Origin: Yoonia sp.
GTDB lineage: Bacteria > Pseudomonadota > Alphaproteobacteria > Rhodobacterales > Rhodobacteraceae
DNA length: 39,323 bases
NCBI RefSeq assembly: GCF_030731595.1
Contig: NZ_JANQTS010000094.1
Coordinates: 1-39,323, forward strand
Direction: 5' to 3'
Of the stretch, positions 7,625 to 15,780 are shown piece after piece. Under the pieces are notes generated by a model. That model saw nothing but the letters and a program-made list of their open reading frames with translations, searched no databases and was not told the origin of the DNA. Made by a program: the position numbers and the translations under genes. Each line of letters begins with the position of its first letter. Position 1 is the first letter of the stretch.

Positions 7625-8539
7625 CTATCCGGATTTGGCCCAAGCTTCCAGAATGTAGCGGCTTGTCATCAGATCAAGATGGGCGCCGCCTCCATTCTTG
7701 AAGAGGGTGATTTCATCCGCACTCTGCCTGCGGAAAGGCTCCATTGCATAATAGTCCGCGATCACGTCCTCGGCGTGGAATGCGCCAGCGGCGATGGGAA
7801 TCTTGAACTCGCCGATATGTCCGATGGTTGTTTCACGACTGTCCACAAAAACGCGGGAGCGCTGCAAGGCCAGATCATCGACCTCGCGCATATCGGGCCG
7901 GTATGCCCCGATCAGGTCAATGTGCTGGCCGGGCTGAAGCCAAGCACCCTTGATCAGCGGGACCGTCGACATGGTCGCCACAGTCACGATATCGGCATCT
8001 TTCACCGCAGCCTCCAGATCGGTCGCGATCGCCACATCCGGACATGCGGCCTGAAAGGCGGCGGCCCCTTCGGGTGATCGGTTCCAGACCGCAAAATGCG
8101 CGTCGGGAAATGCCGCACCGTAAGCCTCGCGCAGCGAATGACCGACAGTCCCGGCACCCACGATCAGGATTTTCCGGCTGTCCGGACGCGCCAGCCTGCG
8201 CGCGGCCAAGAGGCTATCTCCTGCGGTTTTCCACTTGGTCACCAGATGAAAATCAAGGATCGCCTCTAACGCGCCATCCTTGCCTGAAAAGAGGTTCACC
8301 GCCCCGCCAATCGCGGGTTTGCCCAGCGCCTTGTTTGCGGGAAAGATCGTGGCGCATTTCACGGCCAGTCCGAGACCCGCGATCCACGCAGAGCGATTGA
8401 GCAGCGTATTGTCCCCTTCGTAGAGGAACACATCGGCCACATCCGCTTTTGGCCCGTCATGGCCAGCGGCAAGGGCATCGGTCAGGGCCAGCCAATCAAG
8501 GTTCTTCTGGCCCTCTTCAAAGGGGATCATCACAGTCAT
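7625..8539 (-). CDS. Ornithine cyclodeaminase/mu-crystallin family protein
   Basis: 304-aa NAD(P)-binding protein. The substrate-side region has LAVKCATIFPAN and the Rossmann loop ILIVGAGTVGHSL is near the middle. IDLIGAYRPDMREVD is the conserved segment after the nucleotide-binding half. Family members are ornithine cyclodeaminases, alanine dehydrogenases, ketimine reductases or imino-acid reductases, so the exact reaction is open. ATG 8539 overlaps the TGA of the HAD hydrolase gene as ATGA, and a longer frame to 8590 would run into that gene. This tight coupling suggests that the two proteins act together, but no known pathway pairing is recognised. Confidence 0.88.
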   Translation of the reverse strand: MTVMIPFEEGQKNLDWLALTDALAAGHDGPKADVADVFLYEGDNTLLNRSAWIAGLGLAVKCATIFPANKALGKPAIGGAVNLFSGKDGALEAILDFHLVTKWKTAGDSLLAARRLARPDSRKILIVGAGTVGHSLREAYGAAFPDAHFAVWNRSPEGAAAFQAACPDVAIATDLEAAVKDADIVTVATMSTVPLIKGAWLQPGQHIDLIGAYRPDMREVDDLALQRSRVFVDSRETTIGHIGEFKIPIAAGAFHAEDVIADYYAMEPFRRQSADEITLFKNGGGAHLDLMTSRYILEAWAKSG

Positions 8540-9159
8540 TGTGCAGCCTCTTGGTTTAACAAGCCTTCGGAAACCAGTCTGTCGGCCCAACCTTGCGGTC
8601 CGTCGAACAGATGGGTCTGCCAGCCACGGGCGGCTGCGGCATTGATATTGTCGATCCGGTCATCGGCGAATAACAGCGCTGGGGGGGCGATCCCGCAATC
8701 GTCTTCGACCTGCTGGTAGATCTCGGCATCAGGTTTGATCACACCCATATGCCCCGAGATGTAGCGGCGGTCGAATTCGCCCAAGAAAGGATAGACAGGC
8801 TCTGCGATCTCGAAGGTCTGGATGCCGAAATTTGTCAGCGCAAAGACTGGCACACCCTTTGCACGCAGCGCGCGCAGCAAGCGGACCGAATGGTCAATCG
8901 CGGGGGCTGCCATGTCGATCCAGCGGTCGTGCCACATGATAACCTCGTCGCGCCAATCGGGGTTTGCATCCGCTGCGGCATAGATCGTGTCGCGAAAATT
9001 GCCGCCGCGATCCACTTGATCGTTGATGCCGTGCAGGTCAATCGCCGCGAACATCGCACGCCGCCGTTCAGGGCCGATCACGCTGTCAAAGAAGCGCTCT
9101 GGCTGCCATTCGATCAGCACATTGCCGATGTCGAATACCACTGCTTTGACCTCGGGCAT
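8536..9159 (-). CDS. HAD-superfamily hydrolase (YihX-like)
   Basis: 207-aa haloacid-dehalogenase-type phosphatase. Motif I is VVFDIGNVLIEW with nucleophile Asp10 and glycine at the +2 position, as in the YihX-type DxGN variant. Motif II is ALTNFG, motif III includes the Lys in GVIKPD, and motif IV is LLFADDRIDN. The helical cap between motifs I and II is the subclass I type. Members dephosphorylate small sugar phosphates or other metabolites; the substrate here is unknown. The gene overlaps the cyclodeaminase-family gene by four bases and follows the EamA transporter by 30 bases. Confidence 0.9.
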   Translation of the reverse strand: MPEVKAVVFDIGNVLIEWQPERFFDSVIGPERRRAMFAAIDLHGINDQVDRGGNFRDTIYAAADANPDWRDEVIMWHDRWIDMAAPAIDHSVRLLRALRAKGVPVFALTNFGIQTFEIAEPVYPFLGEFDRRYISGHMGVIKPDAEIYQQVEDDCGIAPPALLFADDRIDNINAAAARGWQTHLFDGPQGWADRLVSEGLLNQEAAQ

Positions 9160-9189
9160 AACTTCTCCTGCGCTGGTTCAGAGGCCAGA

Positions 9190-10143
9190 CTAACGCCGCA
9201 GCGGGCGCTGTAAAGTGATGGGTTTGGTTTGCATCTCCCGCCAAGCTGTAAACAGACCTGACCCGAGGATCAGCGTCATGCCGACATAATCCCAGCCATC
9301 GGGGAATTCGCCAAAAATCACCATCCCCCAGACCACGGACAGGGGCAAAGCCAGATACTCGAAAGGGGCGACAAACGACGCTTCGGTCACGCGGTAGGCT
9401 TGGCTGATCAAGAAGCCGGCGATAGCCACGCCTATACCGATCACGATGAAAACGGGATAGTCTGCCGCCAAAGGCCAGCTCCATGCGCGCAACAGGAACA
9501 TGAGCGAAGGGTCGGTCTGGTTGCCGAACTTCCCGTCGCCCACCGCCAGCCCCATCACGATACAGACGCTGATGAACATGATCTGGATATAAAAGGCCAT
9601 GGTGGCGGCACTTTCCGTGCCACCCAAGCGGCGCGCAAGAACATGCACGGCCGCATAACAAAACGCCGCCGCGACAGGCAAAAGCGAAGCAAGCTGGAAC
9701 GCCGTTGTTCCCGGACGCATCATGATGACAACACCAATCAAGCCCACGGCAATCGCAGCCCAGCGCCTTGGCCCCACTGTCTCTTTCAGGAACACGACCG
9801 AAAAAACTGTGATGATCAGCGGGCAGATAAAGAAGATCGCCACCGCATCGGCCAAAGGCATAGCCGCGAGCCCCAGAAAGAAGGTCATATTTGCGGCAAC
9901 AACGCAGAGCCCACGCAACATATGCATCTTGAGCCGCTTGGTGCGCGCAATCGCCCAGCCGTTGGTCATCGGTGCAATCACTGTCAGAATAATCGCAAGC
10001 CCGATGAGCGACCGGATCAGCACCACCTGATGCAACGCGTAGCCGCCGCTGAGAAACTTGATCGCCACATCATTGATTGAGAAAAACAGCACCGCAGCCG
10101 TCGCACAAAGCGCACCAAGTTGGGGTGGCGAAAGCTTGGTCAC
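9190..10143 (-). CDS. DMT-family transporter (EamA domains)
   Basis: 317-aa inner-membrane protein with about ten transmembrane helices in two EamA repeats. The first repeat begins [20 protein letters not shown] and the second [15 protein letters not shown]. Such proteins export amino acids, nucleosides or other small metabolites; the substrate cannot be read from sequence. The start is a GTG at 10143 that overlaps the TGA of yaiI as GTGA, so translation is probably coupled. A purine-rich GCGGGAAAA precedes it. It is part of the greA-to-zapE directon. Confidence 0.9.
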   Translation of the reverse strand: MTKLSPPQLGALCATAAVLFFSINDVAIKFLSGGYALHQVVLIRSLIGLAIILTVIAPMTNGWAIARTKRLKMHMLRGLCVVAANMTFFLGLAAMPLADAVAIFFICPLIITVFSVVFLKETVGPRRWAAIAVGLIGVVIMMRPGTTAFQLASLLPVAAAFCYAAVHVLARRLGGTESAATMAFYIQIMFISVCIVMGLAVGDGKFGNQTDPSLMFLLRAWSWPLAADYPVFIVIGIGVAIAGFLISQAYRVTEASFVAPFEYLALPLSVVWGMVIFGEFPDGWDYVGMTLILGSGLFTAWREMQTKPITLQRPLRR

Positions 10144-10586
10144 AGTTTTCCCGCCGCCCGCACAGCCCGTTCGAGCGCATCCAGAAACCGCGCACGATCC
10201 GCCTTACCGAAGGGCTTGCCACCGCCTTGGCGAAACGGATCAGCCGCCCGCATATCAGCCATCAGATCGCGCGTGGCCAGCACATTGCCGATATTGGCCT
10301 GCGTCAGCGGCTCGCCGTTATGTTTCAACACCAGCGCCCCGTTCTCGATGCAACGCGCTGCCAGTGGAATATCCCCTGTAATCACCACATCGCCCTTGGT
10401 CGCCCGATCCGCGATCCACATGTCCGCCACATCAGGGCCATCGGGTACGACCACAGTTTCCACAAAAGGATTGGGCGAAGGGCGAATACCCCCGTTCGAG
10501 ACCACGAACATTCTCAGCTTGTGGCGTGTGCCGACACGTTCAACCTCGGCTTTGACCGGGCAGGCATCGGCATCCACGTATATCAT
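10140..10586 (-). CDS. YaiI/YqxD family protein (UPF0178, DUF188)
   Basis: 148-aa protein of the conserved DUF188 family with a PIN-like nuclease fold. The N-terminal [19 protein letters not shown] and the later [22 protein letters not shown] are the family signature, and the aspartates in both would form an acidic metal site. No role has been firmly shown for the family, though the fold suggests a nuclease. Its ATG overlaps the TGA of fghA and its own TGA overlaps the GTG of the transporter, so three genes are chained by 4-base overlaps. Confidence 0.9.
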   Translation of the reverse strand: MIYVDADACPVKAEVERVGTRHKLRMFVVSNGGIRPSPNPFVETVVVPDGPDVADMWIADRATKGDVVITGDIPLAARCIENGALVLKHNGEPLTQANIGNVLATRDLMADMRAADPFRQGGGKPFGKADRARFLDALERAVRAAGKL

Positions 10587-11416
10587 GCGTAAAGCGCCTC
10601 GGCATGAAAGGCGACGTGATCTTCCATAAAGGTCGATATGAAGAAATAGGAGTGGTCATACCCCTTTTGCAGCCGGATTTGTCCCTCCTGCCGTCGCGCA
10701 GCCATGGCCTGCGCCATATGTTCGGTGCCCAGCAGGTTGCCGAATTGGTCATCAGTGCCCGTATCAATCAACACCGGCCCGTCAAAACCCTGCCCTTGCA
10801 TAAGCAAGGTCGCATCATGGGCGGCCCATGTGCTTTCATTCGCACCCAGATAGGCGCTGAATTGCTTGCGGCCCCAATCGCTGGCGGTGGGGTGACAGAT
10901 CGGCGCAAAGGCCGACACCGACCGGAACCGCCCCGGCAAAGACATCGCCAAGGTCAGCGCGCCATGCCCGCCCATCGAATGACCTGTGATCGCCTGCCGT
11001 TCCATATCCAGCGGGAAATTGGCGGCCAGTAGCGCGGGCAATTCATCGGTCACATAAGTCCACATTTTGAAATGCCCAGCCCAAGGGGCCTCGGTCGCAT
11101 CGACATAAAACCCTGCCCCCTGCCCCAGATCAAAGGCTTCGTCATTGGCGACACCTTCACCGCGTGGGGATGTGTCGGGGAAAACCAGCGCAATGCCCTG
11201 TTCAGCGGCCCAAGCCTGCGCGCCCGCTTTGACCATCGCGTTTTCATGGGTGCAGGTCAGGCCCGAGAGGAACCATAGGACCGGCACCGGGCCTTCGGCA
11301 GCTTCGGCAGGCAGGAAGACCGCGAATGTCATGTCACAGGCACATGCGGCAGAGGCGTGGGAATAGACGCCCTGCGTGCCACCAAAGCTGCGGTTCTCGG
11401 AAATCGTCTGCATCAT
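10583..11416 (-). CDS. fghA: S-formylglutathione hydrolase
   Basis: 277-aa esterase-D type hydrolase that splits S-formylglutathione to formate and glutathione, the second step of glutathione-dependent formaldehyde oxidation. The nucleophile elbow GHSMGG carries Ser147. The acid lies in TGTDDQF (Asp222 or 223) and the histidine in KGYDHSYFF (His255). The oxyanion motif [10 protein letters not shown] at 50-59 is diagnostic of the family. Two adjacent ATGs at 11416 and 11413 follow an AGAGGGG site, and the first is used. The usual partner, glutathione-dependent formaldehyde dehydrogenase, is not in this window. In Roseobacters formaldehyde arises from methylated compounds, which fits the MttB homologue elsewhere in the window only loosely. 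Confidence 0.95.
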   Translation of the reverse strand: MMQTISENRSFGGTQGVYSHASAACACDMTFAVFLPAEAAEGPVPVLWFLSGLTCTHENAMVKAGAQAWAAEQGIALVFPDTSPRGEGVANDEAFDLGQGAGFYVDATEAPWAGHFKMWTYVTDELPALLAANFPLDMERQAITGHSMGGHGALTLAMSLPGRFRSVSAFAPICHPTASDWGRKQFSAYLGANESTWAAHDATLLMQGQGFDGPVLIDTGTDDQFGNLLGTEHMAQAMAARRQEGQIRLQKGYDHSYFFISTFMEDHVAFHAEALYA

Positions 11417-11453
11417 CTGGCCCCTCTTTCGTTTGCCAAGGGCTAGCGCAGGT

Positions 11454-12383
11454 TCAGAAGCTTGTCACCCATGCAATGACCAGTGACACTGTAACAACGC
11501 TCACAGCGGTCGAGATCAGGATAGAGGCCGATACCCGCGCAGGGGCCACGCCATAGTGCTGGGCAATGATATAGACGTTGCCCGCGACAGGCAGGGCAGC
11601 GGCAGTAATCATCACACCGGCGGCATAGGGATCAACATCAAAGATCAGCAATGCGGCAACCGCCACTGCGGCAGGATGCAAGATCAGTTTGCAAAACGAC
11701 AGCCACCCCGCAACGGCGACACGTTCGGCTGACTTTGTTGCCAACGAAGCCCCGATGGCAAACAAAGCTCCGGGAGTCGCGGCGGCCCCCAGCAAGGCCA
11801 TGAATTCATTGACCGGCACCGGTATGGGCAGATCGCTGGCCGAGACAAGTAGACCCAAGGTGATCGACACGATCATTGGATTCTTCAGCAGGCCCAAGGC
11901 CACAGTCCAAAGGATTTTTGGCGACATCCGCCCGTCGCGCGATCCGGTGATCAGAATCACGATGAGGCTGCCAAAGACGATCAGATCAACGGCCAGAACC
12001 AGCATCACGGGACCTACAGCACCTTCGCCCAGAAGCAGGACCAGCATCGGGATACCCAAGAAACCAACATTGCCGATCACGGCGCATTGCGCCTCGACCG
12101 CTGCCTCGGTCACGGGCAGTTTGCGGCGCAGGGCGACGACTGTCGCCAAGATATAAACCACGGTCGTCGCACTCAGATAGGCCAGCACGAATTGCCAATC
12201 GAGTATTTCGGCCAGAGAAAGGTTTGACGAAAACCGGAACAACATGGCCGAAAGCGCGAAGTAGAACACGAATTTTGTAAGGTAAGCGGTCGCCTCTGGC
12301 GAAAAGAACTTCGTCCGGCCAGAGCCATAACCCAAAGCAATCAACATGAAGAACGGGAGTGTTTGAAGGAAGATATCCCACAT
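11454..12383 (-). CDS. AEC-family transporter
   Basis: 309-aa integral membrane protein of the auxin efflux carrier family, with about ten transmembrane helices arranged as two halves. FLQTLPFFMLIALGYGSGR at the N-terminus, LGIPMLVLLLGEGAVGPVM in the first half and ALPVAGNVYIIAQHYGVA near the end are family hallmarks. Bacterial members move malate, malonate or other small organic anions. The substrate here is unknown. The gene lies 5 bases after the unknown membrane protein and 37 bases before fghA on the same strand. Confidence 0.92.
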   Translation of the reverse strand: MWDIFLQTLPFFMLIALGYGSGRTKFFSPEATAYLTKFVFYFALSAMLFRFSSNLSLAEILDWQFVLAYLSATTVVYILATVVALRRKLPVTEAAVEAQCAVIGNVGFLGIPMLVLLLGEGAVGPVMLVLAVDLIVFGSLIVILITGSRDGRMSPKILWTVALGLLKNPMIVSITLGLLVSASDLPIPVPVNEFMALLGAAATPGALFAIGASLATKSAERVAVAGWLSFCKLILHPAAVAVAALLIFDVDPYAAGVMITAAALPVAGNVYIIAQHYGVAPARVSASILISTAVSVVTVSLVIAWVTSF

Positions 12384-12388
12384 GAGGA

Positions 12389-13375
12389 TTAGTCAAACGT
12401 GCCCGTTGCACGACCCAGCAACATGAACGCGCGCGCCGTGCGGGTTTCTGCCAAGGCAAGCAGGTCGGTGTCTGTTGCGTGCTCTTCAAATGTGACCAGC
12501 ATCTCGTCAAAACGGCGGAGGAAATGATGAACCGCGTCCCGGAAAATCGTATCTTCGCGCATCCGCCCGGCCGCCGAAGCAATGGCGGCATGTTCGCGGA
12601 TCGCTCCGAGACGTTCCATCGTTTTTCCGCGCTCGCCTTTTGCAAATCTGCGCCACAGATCAGCACTGATCGGATCAGGATGCAGATCGTCTGTGTATAT
12701 TCCGTCCTGCGACAATAGAGTCAGCACATCCTGGCTGGCCTGCACCAAGCGCCGCGCGCTCCGGTCTCGCAGCGCGCGACGCAGGGCGGCAAAGCCTTCG
12801 GTGTCATGCTCATCATTTGGAAAGTGGAGCGCCTGAATAAGATCACGCCGCTCTAATGGCGGAGCAGTTTCCTCGGTTTGGAGGCCAAGCTCGAATGCAG
12901 GTTGGTCAATAGGCGCTTGCGGCGCAGCACGCGGGACAATCAACCGTGACACTTCGCGACGGGAGGTGAAGCCCGAAACAGGAGGAGACAGCGCTGCCTG
13001 ACTTTCGCCAGAGGCTTCGCGCACGGTCTCTACGCTTTGTTGTGGAAAGGACTGTATGGCATGCTGCGCCAGTTGCGTTTGACGCAAACCATCAACGGCC
13101 ACCTGCAACCGATAGATTTCGTCACGCAAGGCGCGTGAAGATCGTGCAGCAATAGCAGCCACCCAAATCAGGCCCACAGGCATGAAAATAGCAACAAACA
13201 TCAAAATACGGCGCAAAGCATCAAAACCTGCGTCAGGATTCTCGCTGGGTGGGAGCAACCAGAAAAATATCCCGACGACGACCATCCATGTCACGGCAAT
13301 GGCCACGGAAATAGCCTCGCCTTGCGTCAATCCGTCAGCCGCCTGGGCATTTTTGTTGATAGGATGCTGCGCCAT
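12389..13375 (-). CDS. Membrane protein of unknown function
   Basis: 328 aa, not recognised as a named family. Two transmembrane helices lie at about residues 21-41 and 57-77. A likely coiled-coil stretch (RALRDEIYRLQVAVDGLRQT) follows at 81-100. A linker rich in Gln, Ser, Ala and Pro spans about 103-180, and a soluble, charged helical domain fills 180-328. The protein is probably an inner-membrane anchor with a cytoplasmic C-terminal domain. It follows greA by 14 bases and precedes the AEC transporter by 5 bases, so it is a real member of the operon. No catalytic motif was seen, and the function is open. Confidence 0.8.
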   Translation of the reverse strand: MAQHPINKNAQAADGLTQGEAISVAIAVTWMVVVGIFFWLLPPSENPDAGFDALRRILMFVAIFMPVGLIWVAAIAARSSRALRDEIYRLQVAVDGLRQTQLAQHAIQSFPQQSVETVREASGESQAALSPPVSGFTSRREVSRLIVPRAAPQAPIDQPAFELGLQTEETAPPLERRDLIQALHFPNDEHDTEGFAALRRALRDRSARRLVQASQDVLTLLSQDGIYTDDLHPDPISADLWRRFAKGERGKTMERLGAIREHAAIASAAGRMREDTIFRDAVHHFLRRFDEMLVTFEEHATDTDLLALAETRTARAFMLLGRATGTFD

Positions 13376-13389
13376 GCGCTGCGCACTTT

Positions 13390-13860
13390 CTATTTGAAGT
13401 TGATCGACAAAATCTCGTAGCTGCGTACCCCGCCGGGGGTCCGCACCTCGACGGTGTCGCCCTCATCCTTGCCAATCAGAGCGCGGGAGAGTGGAGATTT
13501 CATATTCAGCTTACCGCCTTCGATGTCAGCCTCGTACTCACCGACAATCTGGTAGGTTTTCTCTTCATCGGTTTCTTCGTCGACAAGCCGCACGGTCGCG
13601 CCGAACTTCACCGTTCCCGAGAGCTTGGTGGGGTCAATCACATCTGCAAGTGAAATCACGCCTTCCAGCTCTTTGACACGACCCTCGATAAAGGACTGCT
13701 TTTCTTTGGCAGAGTGGTACTCTGCGTTCTCGGACAAATCGCCATGCTCGCGCGCTTCGGAAATCGCACGGATAATCGCAGGGCGTTCCACCGTCTTGAG
13801 GTGCTTGAGCTCTGCATCCAGCTTGTCAAAACCGGCGCGGGTGAGTGGTATCTTATCCAT
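13390..13860 (-). CDS. greA: Transcription elongation factor GreA
   Basis: 156-aa factor that enters the RNA polymerase secondary channel and stimulates cleavage of backtracked transcripts. The N-terminal coiled-coil (about 1-75) contains the acidic tip ENAEYHSAKEKQ, and the C-terminal FKBP-like globular domain ends in SPLSRALIGKDEGD and YEILSI. ATG 13860 has a GGGAGGGG site and gives the standard MDKIPLTRAG start; the in-frame extension to 13881 is not needed. It leads the long minus-strand run and is divergent from the ETF-QO gene. Confidence 0.97.
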   Translation of the reverse strand: MDKIPLTRAGFDKLDAELKHLKTVERPAIIRAISEAREHGDLSENAEYHSAKEKQSFIEGRVKELEGVISLADVIDPTKLSGTVKFGATVRLVDEETDEEKTYQIVGEYEADIEGGKLNMKSPLSRALIGKDEGDTVEVRTPGGVRSYEILSINFK

Positions 13861-13898
13861 TGTGTTCCCCTCCCGGGGCAAAAAGTATCAATCGATCG

Positions 13899-13929
13899 TT
13901 CATAGCCTATCAAGGATGGACTAAGTCAA
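13899..13929 (-). promoter_or_regulatory. Candidate greA promoter
   Basis: On the minus strand TTGACT (13929-13924) is followed, after a long 19-base spacer, by TATGAA (13904-13899), 38 bases before the greA ATG. The -35 box is good, but the spacer is longer than ideal, so this is a moderate candidate only. Confidence 0.4.
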
Positions 13930-13964
13930 GGCTAAGGCGCGATTTGGTGTCGCGCCATGACATT

Positions 13965-13993
13965 TTGACGTCGTGTCTTGATTGCCCCTTAAT
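13965..13993 (+). promoter_or_regulatory. Candidate sigma-70 promoter of the ETF-QO gene
   Basis: TTGACG at 13965-13970, a 17-base spacer, and CTTAAT at 13988-13993, about 70 bases before the ATG at 14062. Five of six -35 bases and four of six -10 bases match the housekeeping consensus. Confidence 0.6.
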
Positions 13994-14061
13994 CTGTCAT
14001 CAGGTAACCCTTGCCGCGACTGAATAAAAGGGGTCCGTCCCCAGAGTTAAAGGATATGCCT

Positions 14062-15708
14062 ATGGCCGAGATTGAACGCGAAGCGATGGAATACGATGTG
14101 GTGATCGTCGGCGCAGGTCCTGCGGGCCTGTCTGCTGCGATCCGGCTCAAGCAATTGGATGCTGATCTGTCCGTCGTTGTCCTTGAAAAAGGCTCTGAGG
14201 TCGGGGCGCATATCCTGTCTGGCGCAGTCCTTGATCCGGTCGGCCTGAACAAGCTGATCCCCGATTGGAAGGCCAAAGGCGCACCGCTGAATGTTCCTGT
14301 GAAAGAAGACAATTTCTACATGCTGGGCGAGGCCGGACAGTTGCGCATCCCCAACATGCTGATGCCGCCACTGATGAACAACCACGGCAACTACATCGTA
14401 TCGATGGGCAACGTCTGCCGCTGGATGGCCGAACAGGCCGAAGAAATGGGTGTCGAGATTTTCCCCGGCATGTCCTGCTCGGAACTGGTTTATGGCGAGA
14501 ACGGTGAAGTCAAAGGCGTGGTCGCCGGTGAATTCGGCAGACAGGCCGATGGTACCCCCGGCCCCAGCTATGAACCCGGCATGGAACTGCACGGCAAGTA
14601 TGTTTTCCTTGGCGAAGGCGTGCGCGGATCGCTGTCCAAGCAAGTGATTGCAAAATACGATCTGGCCGCAAAGTCCGACGTGCAGAAATACGGTCTCGGC
14701 ATGAAGGAAATCTGGGAAATCGACCCCGCCAAGCACAAAGAAGGCACTGTGACCCACACGATGGGCTGGCCTTTGGAAGGCAACGCAGGCGGCGGGTCTT
14801 TCATCTATCACCTTGACAACAATCAGGTCTATGTCGGCTTTGTCGTCCACCTGAACTACAAAAACCCGCATCTGTTCCCCTACATGGAATTCCAGCGCTT
14901 CAAGCATCACCCGATGGTCGCCGAGCTTCTCAAGGGCGGCAAGCGGGTCGCCTATGGCGCGCGCGCCATCTCCGAAGGCGGGTTCCAGTCGATGCCAAAG
15001 CTTGAATTTCCCGGTGGCGCGCTGCTTGGCTGTGCCGCTGGCATGGTCAACGTGCCGCGCATCAAGGGCAACCACAACGCGATGCTGTCAGGGATCGCGG
15101 CGGCAGAAGCTGCGGTTGCCGCAATCAAGGCGGGGCGCGGCGGCGATTTGTTGGAAGGTTACGACAACGCCGTGCGCAAGGGCGAGATTGGCCGCGACCT
15201 CAAGAAAGTGCAGAACGTGAAACCGCTCTGGTCCAAATACGGGCTGCTTGCCTCTTTGGGCATTGGCGGGATGGATATGTGGATGAACACCTTCGGGATC
15301 GGTGTTCTGGGCACGATGAAGCACGGCAAATCGGATGCCGCAGCGACGGAACCGGCCGCCAAGCACAAGGAAATCAAATATCCCAAACCTGATGGCACCT
15401 TGTCATTCGACCGTCTGACCAATGTTGCCTTCAGCTTTACCAACCATGAGGAAAGCCAGCCTGCGCACCTGCACCTGACCGACCCCGACGTGCCGGTCAG
15501 CGTGAACCTGGCAAAATATGCAGGACCATCGGCGCGGTATTGTCCGGCGGGGGTCTATGAATTTGTCGGTCAAGGGGCCGAGACGAAGTTCCAGATCAAC
15601 TTCCAGAACTGCGTCCATTGCAAGACTTGCGATATCAAAGACCCCAGCCAGAACATCACATGGACCGTGCCGCAAGGCGGGGACGGGCCGAACTATCCGA
15701 ATATGTAA
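14062..15708 (+). CDS. Electron transfer flavoprotein-ubiquinone oxidoreductase
   Basis: 548-aa membrane-associated flavoprotein that passes electrons from ETF to ubiquinone, draining fatty-acid, amino-acid and one-carbon dehydrogenases into the respiratory chain. The N-terminal FAD-binding VVIVGAGPAGLSAAIRL is at residues 11-27. The C-terminal [4Fe-4S] ligands are Cys494 (in YCPAG) and Cys517, Cys520 and Cys523 in NCVHCKTCDIKDP. Length and motifs match the family in full. Three ATGs are possible. ATG 14062 is chosen because AAGGA at 14050-14054 is well spaced for it and too close to ATG 14056. It is a single-gene unit with its own promoter and a strong terminator downstream. Confidence 0.97.
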   Translation: MAEIEREAMEYDVVIVGAGPAGLSAAIRLKQLDADLSVVVLEKGSEVGAHILSGAVLDPVGLNKLIPDWKAKGAPLNVPVKEDNFYMLGEAGQLRIPNMLMPPLMNNHGNYIVSMGNVCRWMAEQAEEMGVEIFPGMSCSELVYGENGEVKGVVAGEFGRQADGTPGPSYEPGMELHGKYVFLGEGVRGSLSKQVIAKYDLAAKSDVQKYGLGMKEIWEIDPAKHKEGTVTHTMGWPLEGNAGGGSFIYHLDNNQVYVGFVVHLNYKNPHLFPYMEFQRFKHHPMVAELLKGGKRVAYGARAISEGGFQSMPKLEFPGGALLGCAAGMVNVPRIKGNHNAMLSGIAAAEAAVAAIKAGRGGDLLEGYDNAVRKGEIGRDLKKVQNVKPLWSKYGLLASLGIGGMDMWMNTFGIGVLGTMKHGKSDAAATEPAAKHKEIKYPKPDGTLSFDRLTNVAFSFTNHEESQPAHLHLTDPDVPVSVNLAKYAGPSARYCPAGVYEFVGQGAETKFQINFQNCVHCKTCDIKDPSQNITWTVPQGGDGPNYPNM

Positions 15709-15715
15709 AGGATCA

Positions 15716-15737
15716 GGGGCCCTCGCGGGCCCCTTTT
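15716..15737 (+). terminator. Rho-independent terminator of the ETF-QO gene
   Basis: A perfect 7-bp stem GGGGCCC (15716-15722) and GGGCCCC (15727-15733) with the four-base loop TCGC, then TTTT, starting 8 bases after the ETF-QO stop codon. Confidence 0.9.
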
Positions 15738-15750
15738 CATAGCCGGCAGA

Positions 15751-15780
15751 TGCGGCGGGTAGGAGGGATTTGAACCACCT
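15751..15780 (-). other. tRNA 3'-end-like fragment (T-arm and acceptor side only)
   Basis: Read on the minus strand, GGTTCAAATCCCTCC followed by TACCCGCCGCA resembles the T-loop (TTCAAAT at 15774-15768) and 3' acceptor strand of a tRNA. One T-stem pair is mismatched, no matching 5' half lies upstream (that DNA is the end of the MuiA-type gene), and the 3' end reads GCA rather than CCA. It is therefore not a tRNA gene. It may be a leftover of a tRNA-targeted integration, or chance. Confidence 0.25.

Noticed and set aside
9400..10080. 226-codon plus-strand frame antisense to the EamA transporter
   Set aside because: The translation is extremely rich in His, Arg and Gln, the mirror image of a hydrophobic membrane-protein gene on the other strand.
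14047..15075. 342-codon open frame on the minus strand inside the ETF-QO gene
   Set aside because: It is entirely antisense to a gene with clear FAD and iron-sulfur motifs. It has a His- and Asp-rich composition typical of antisense frames in high-GC DNA and shows no domain.
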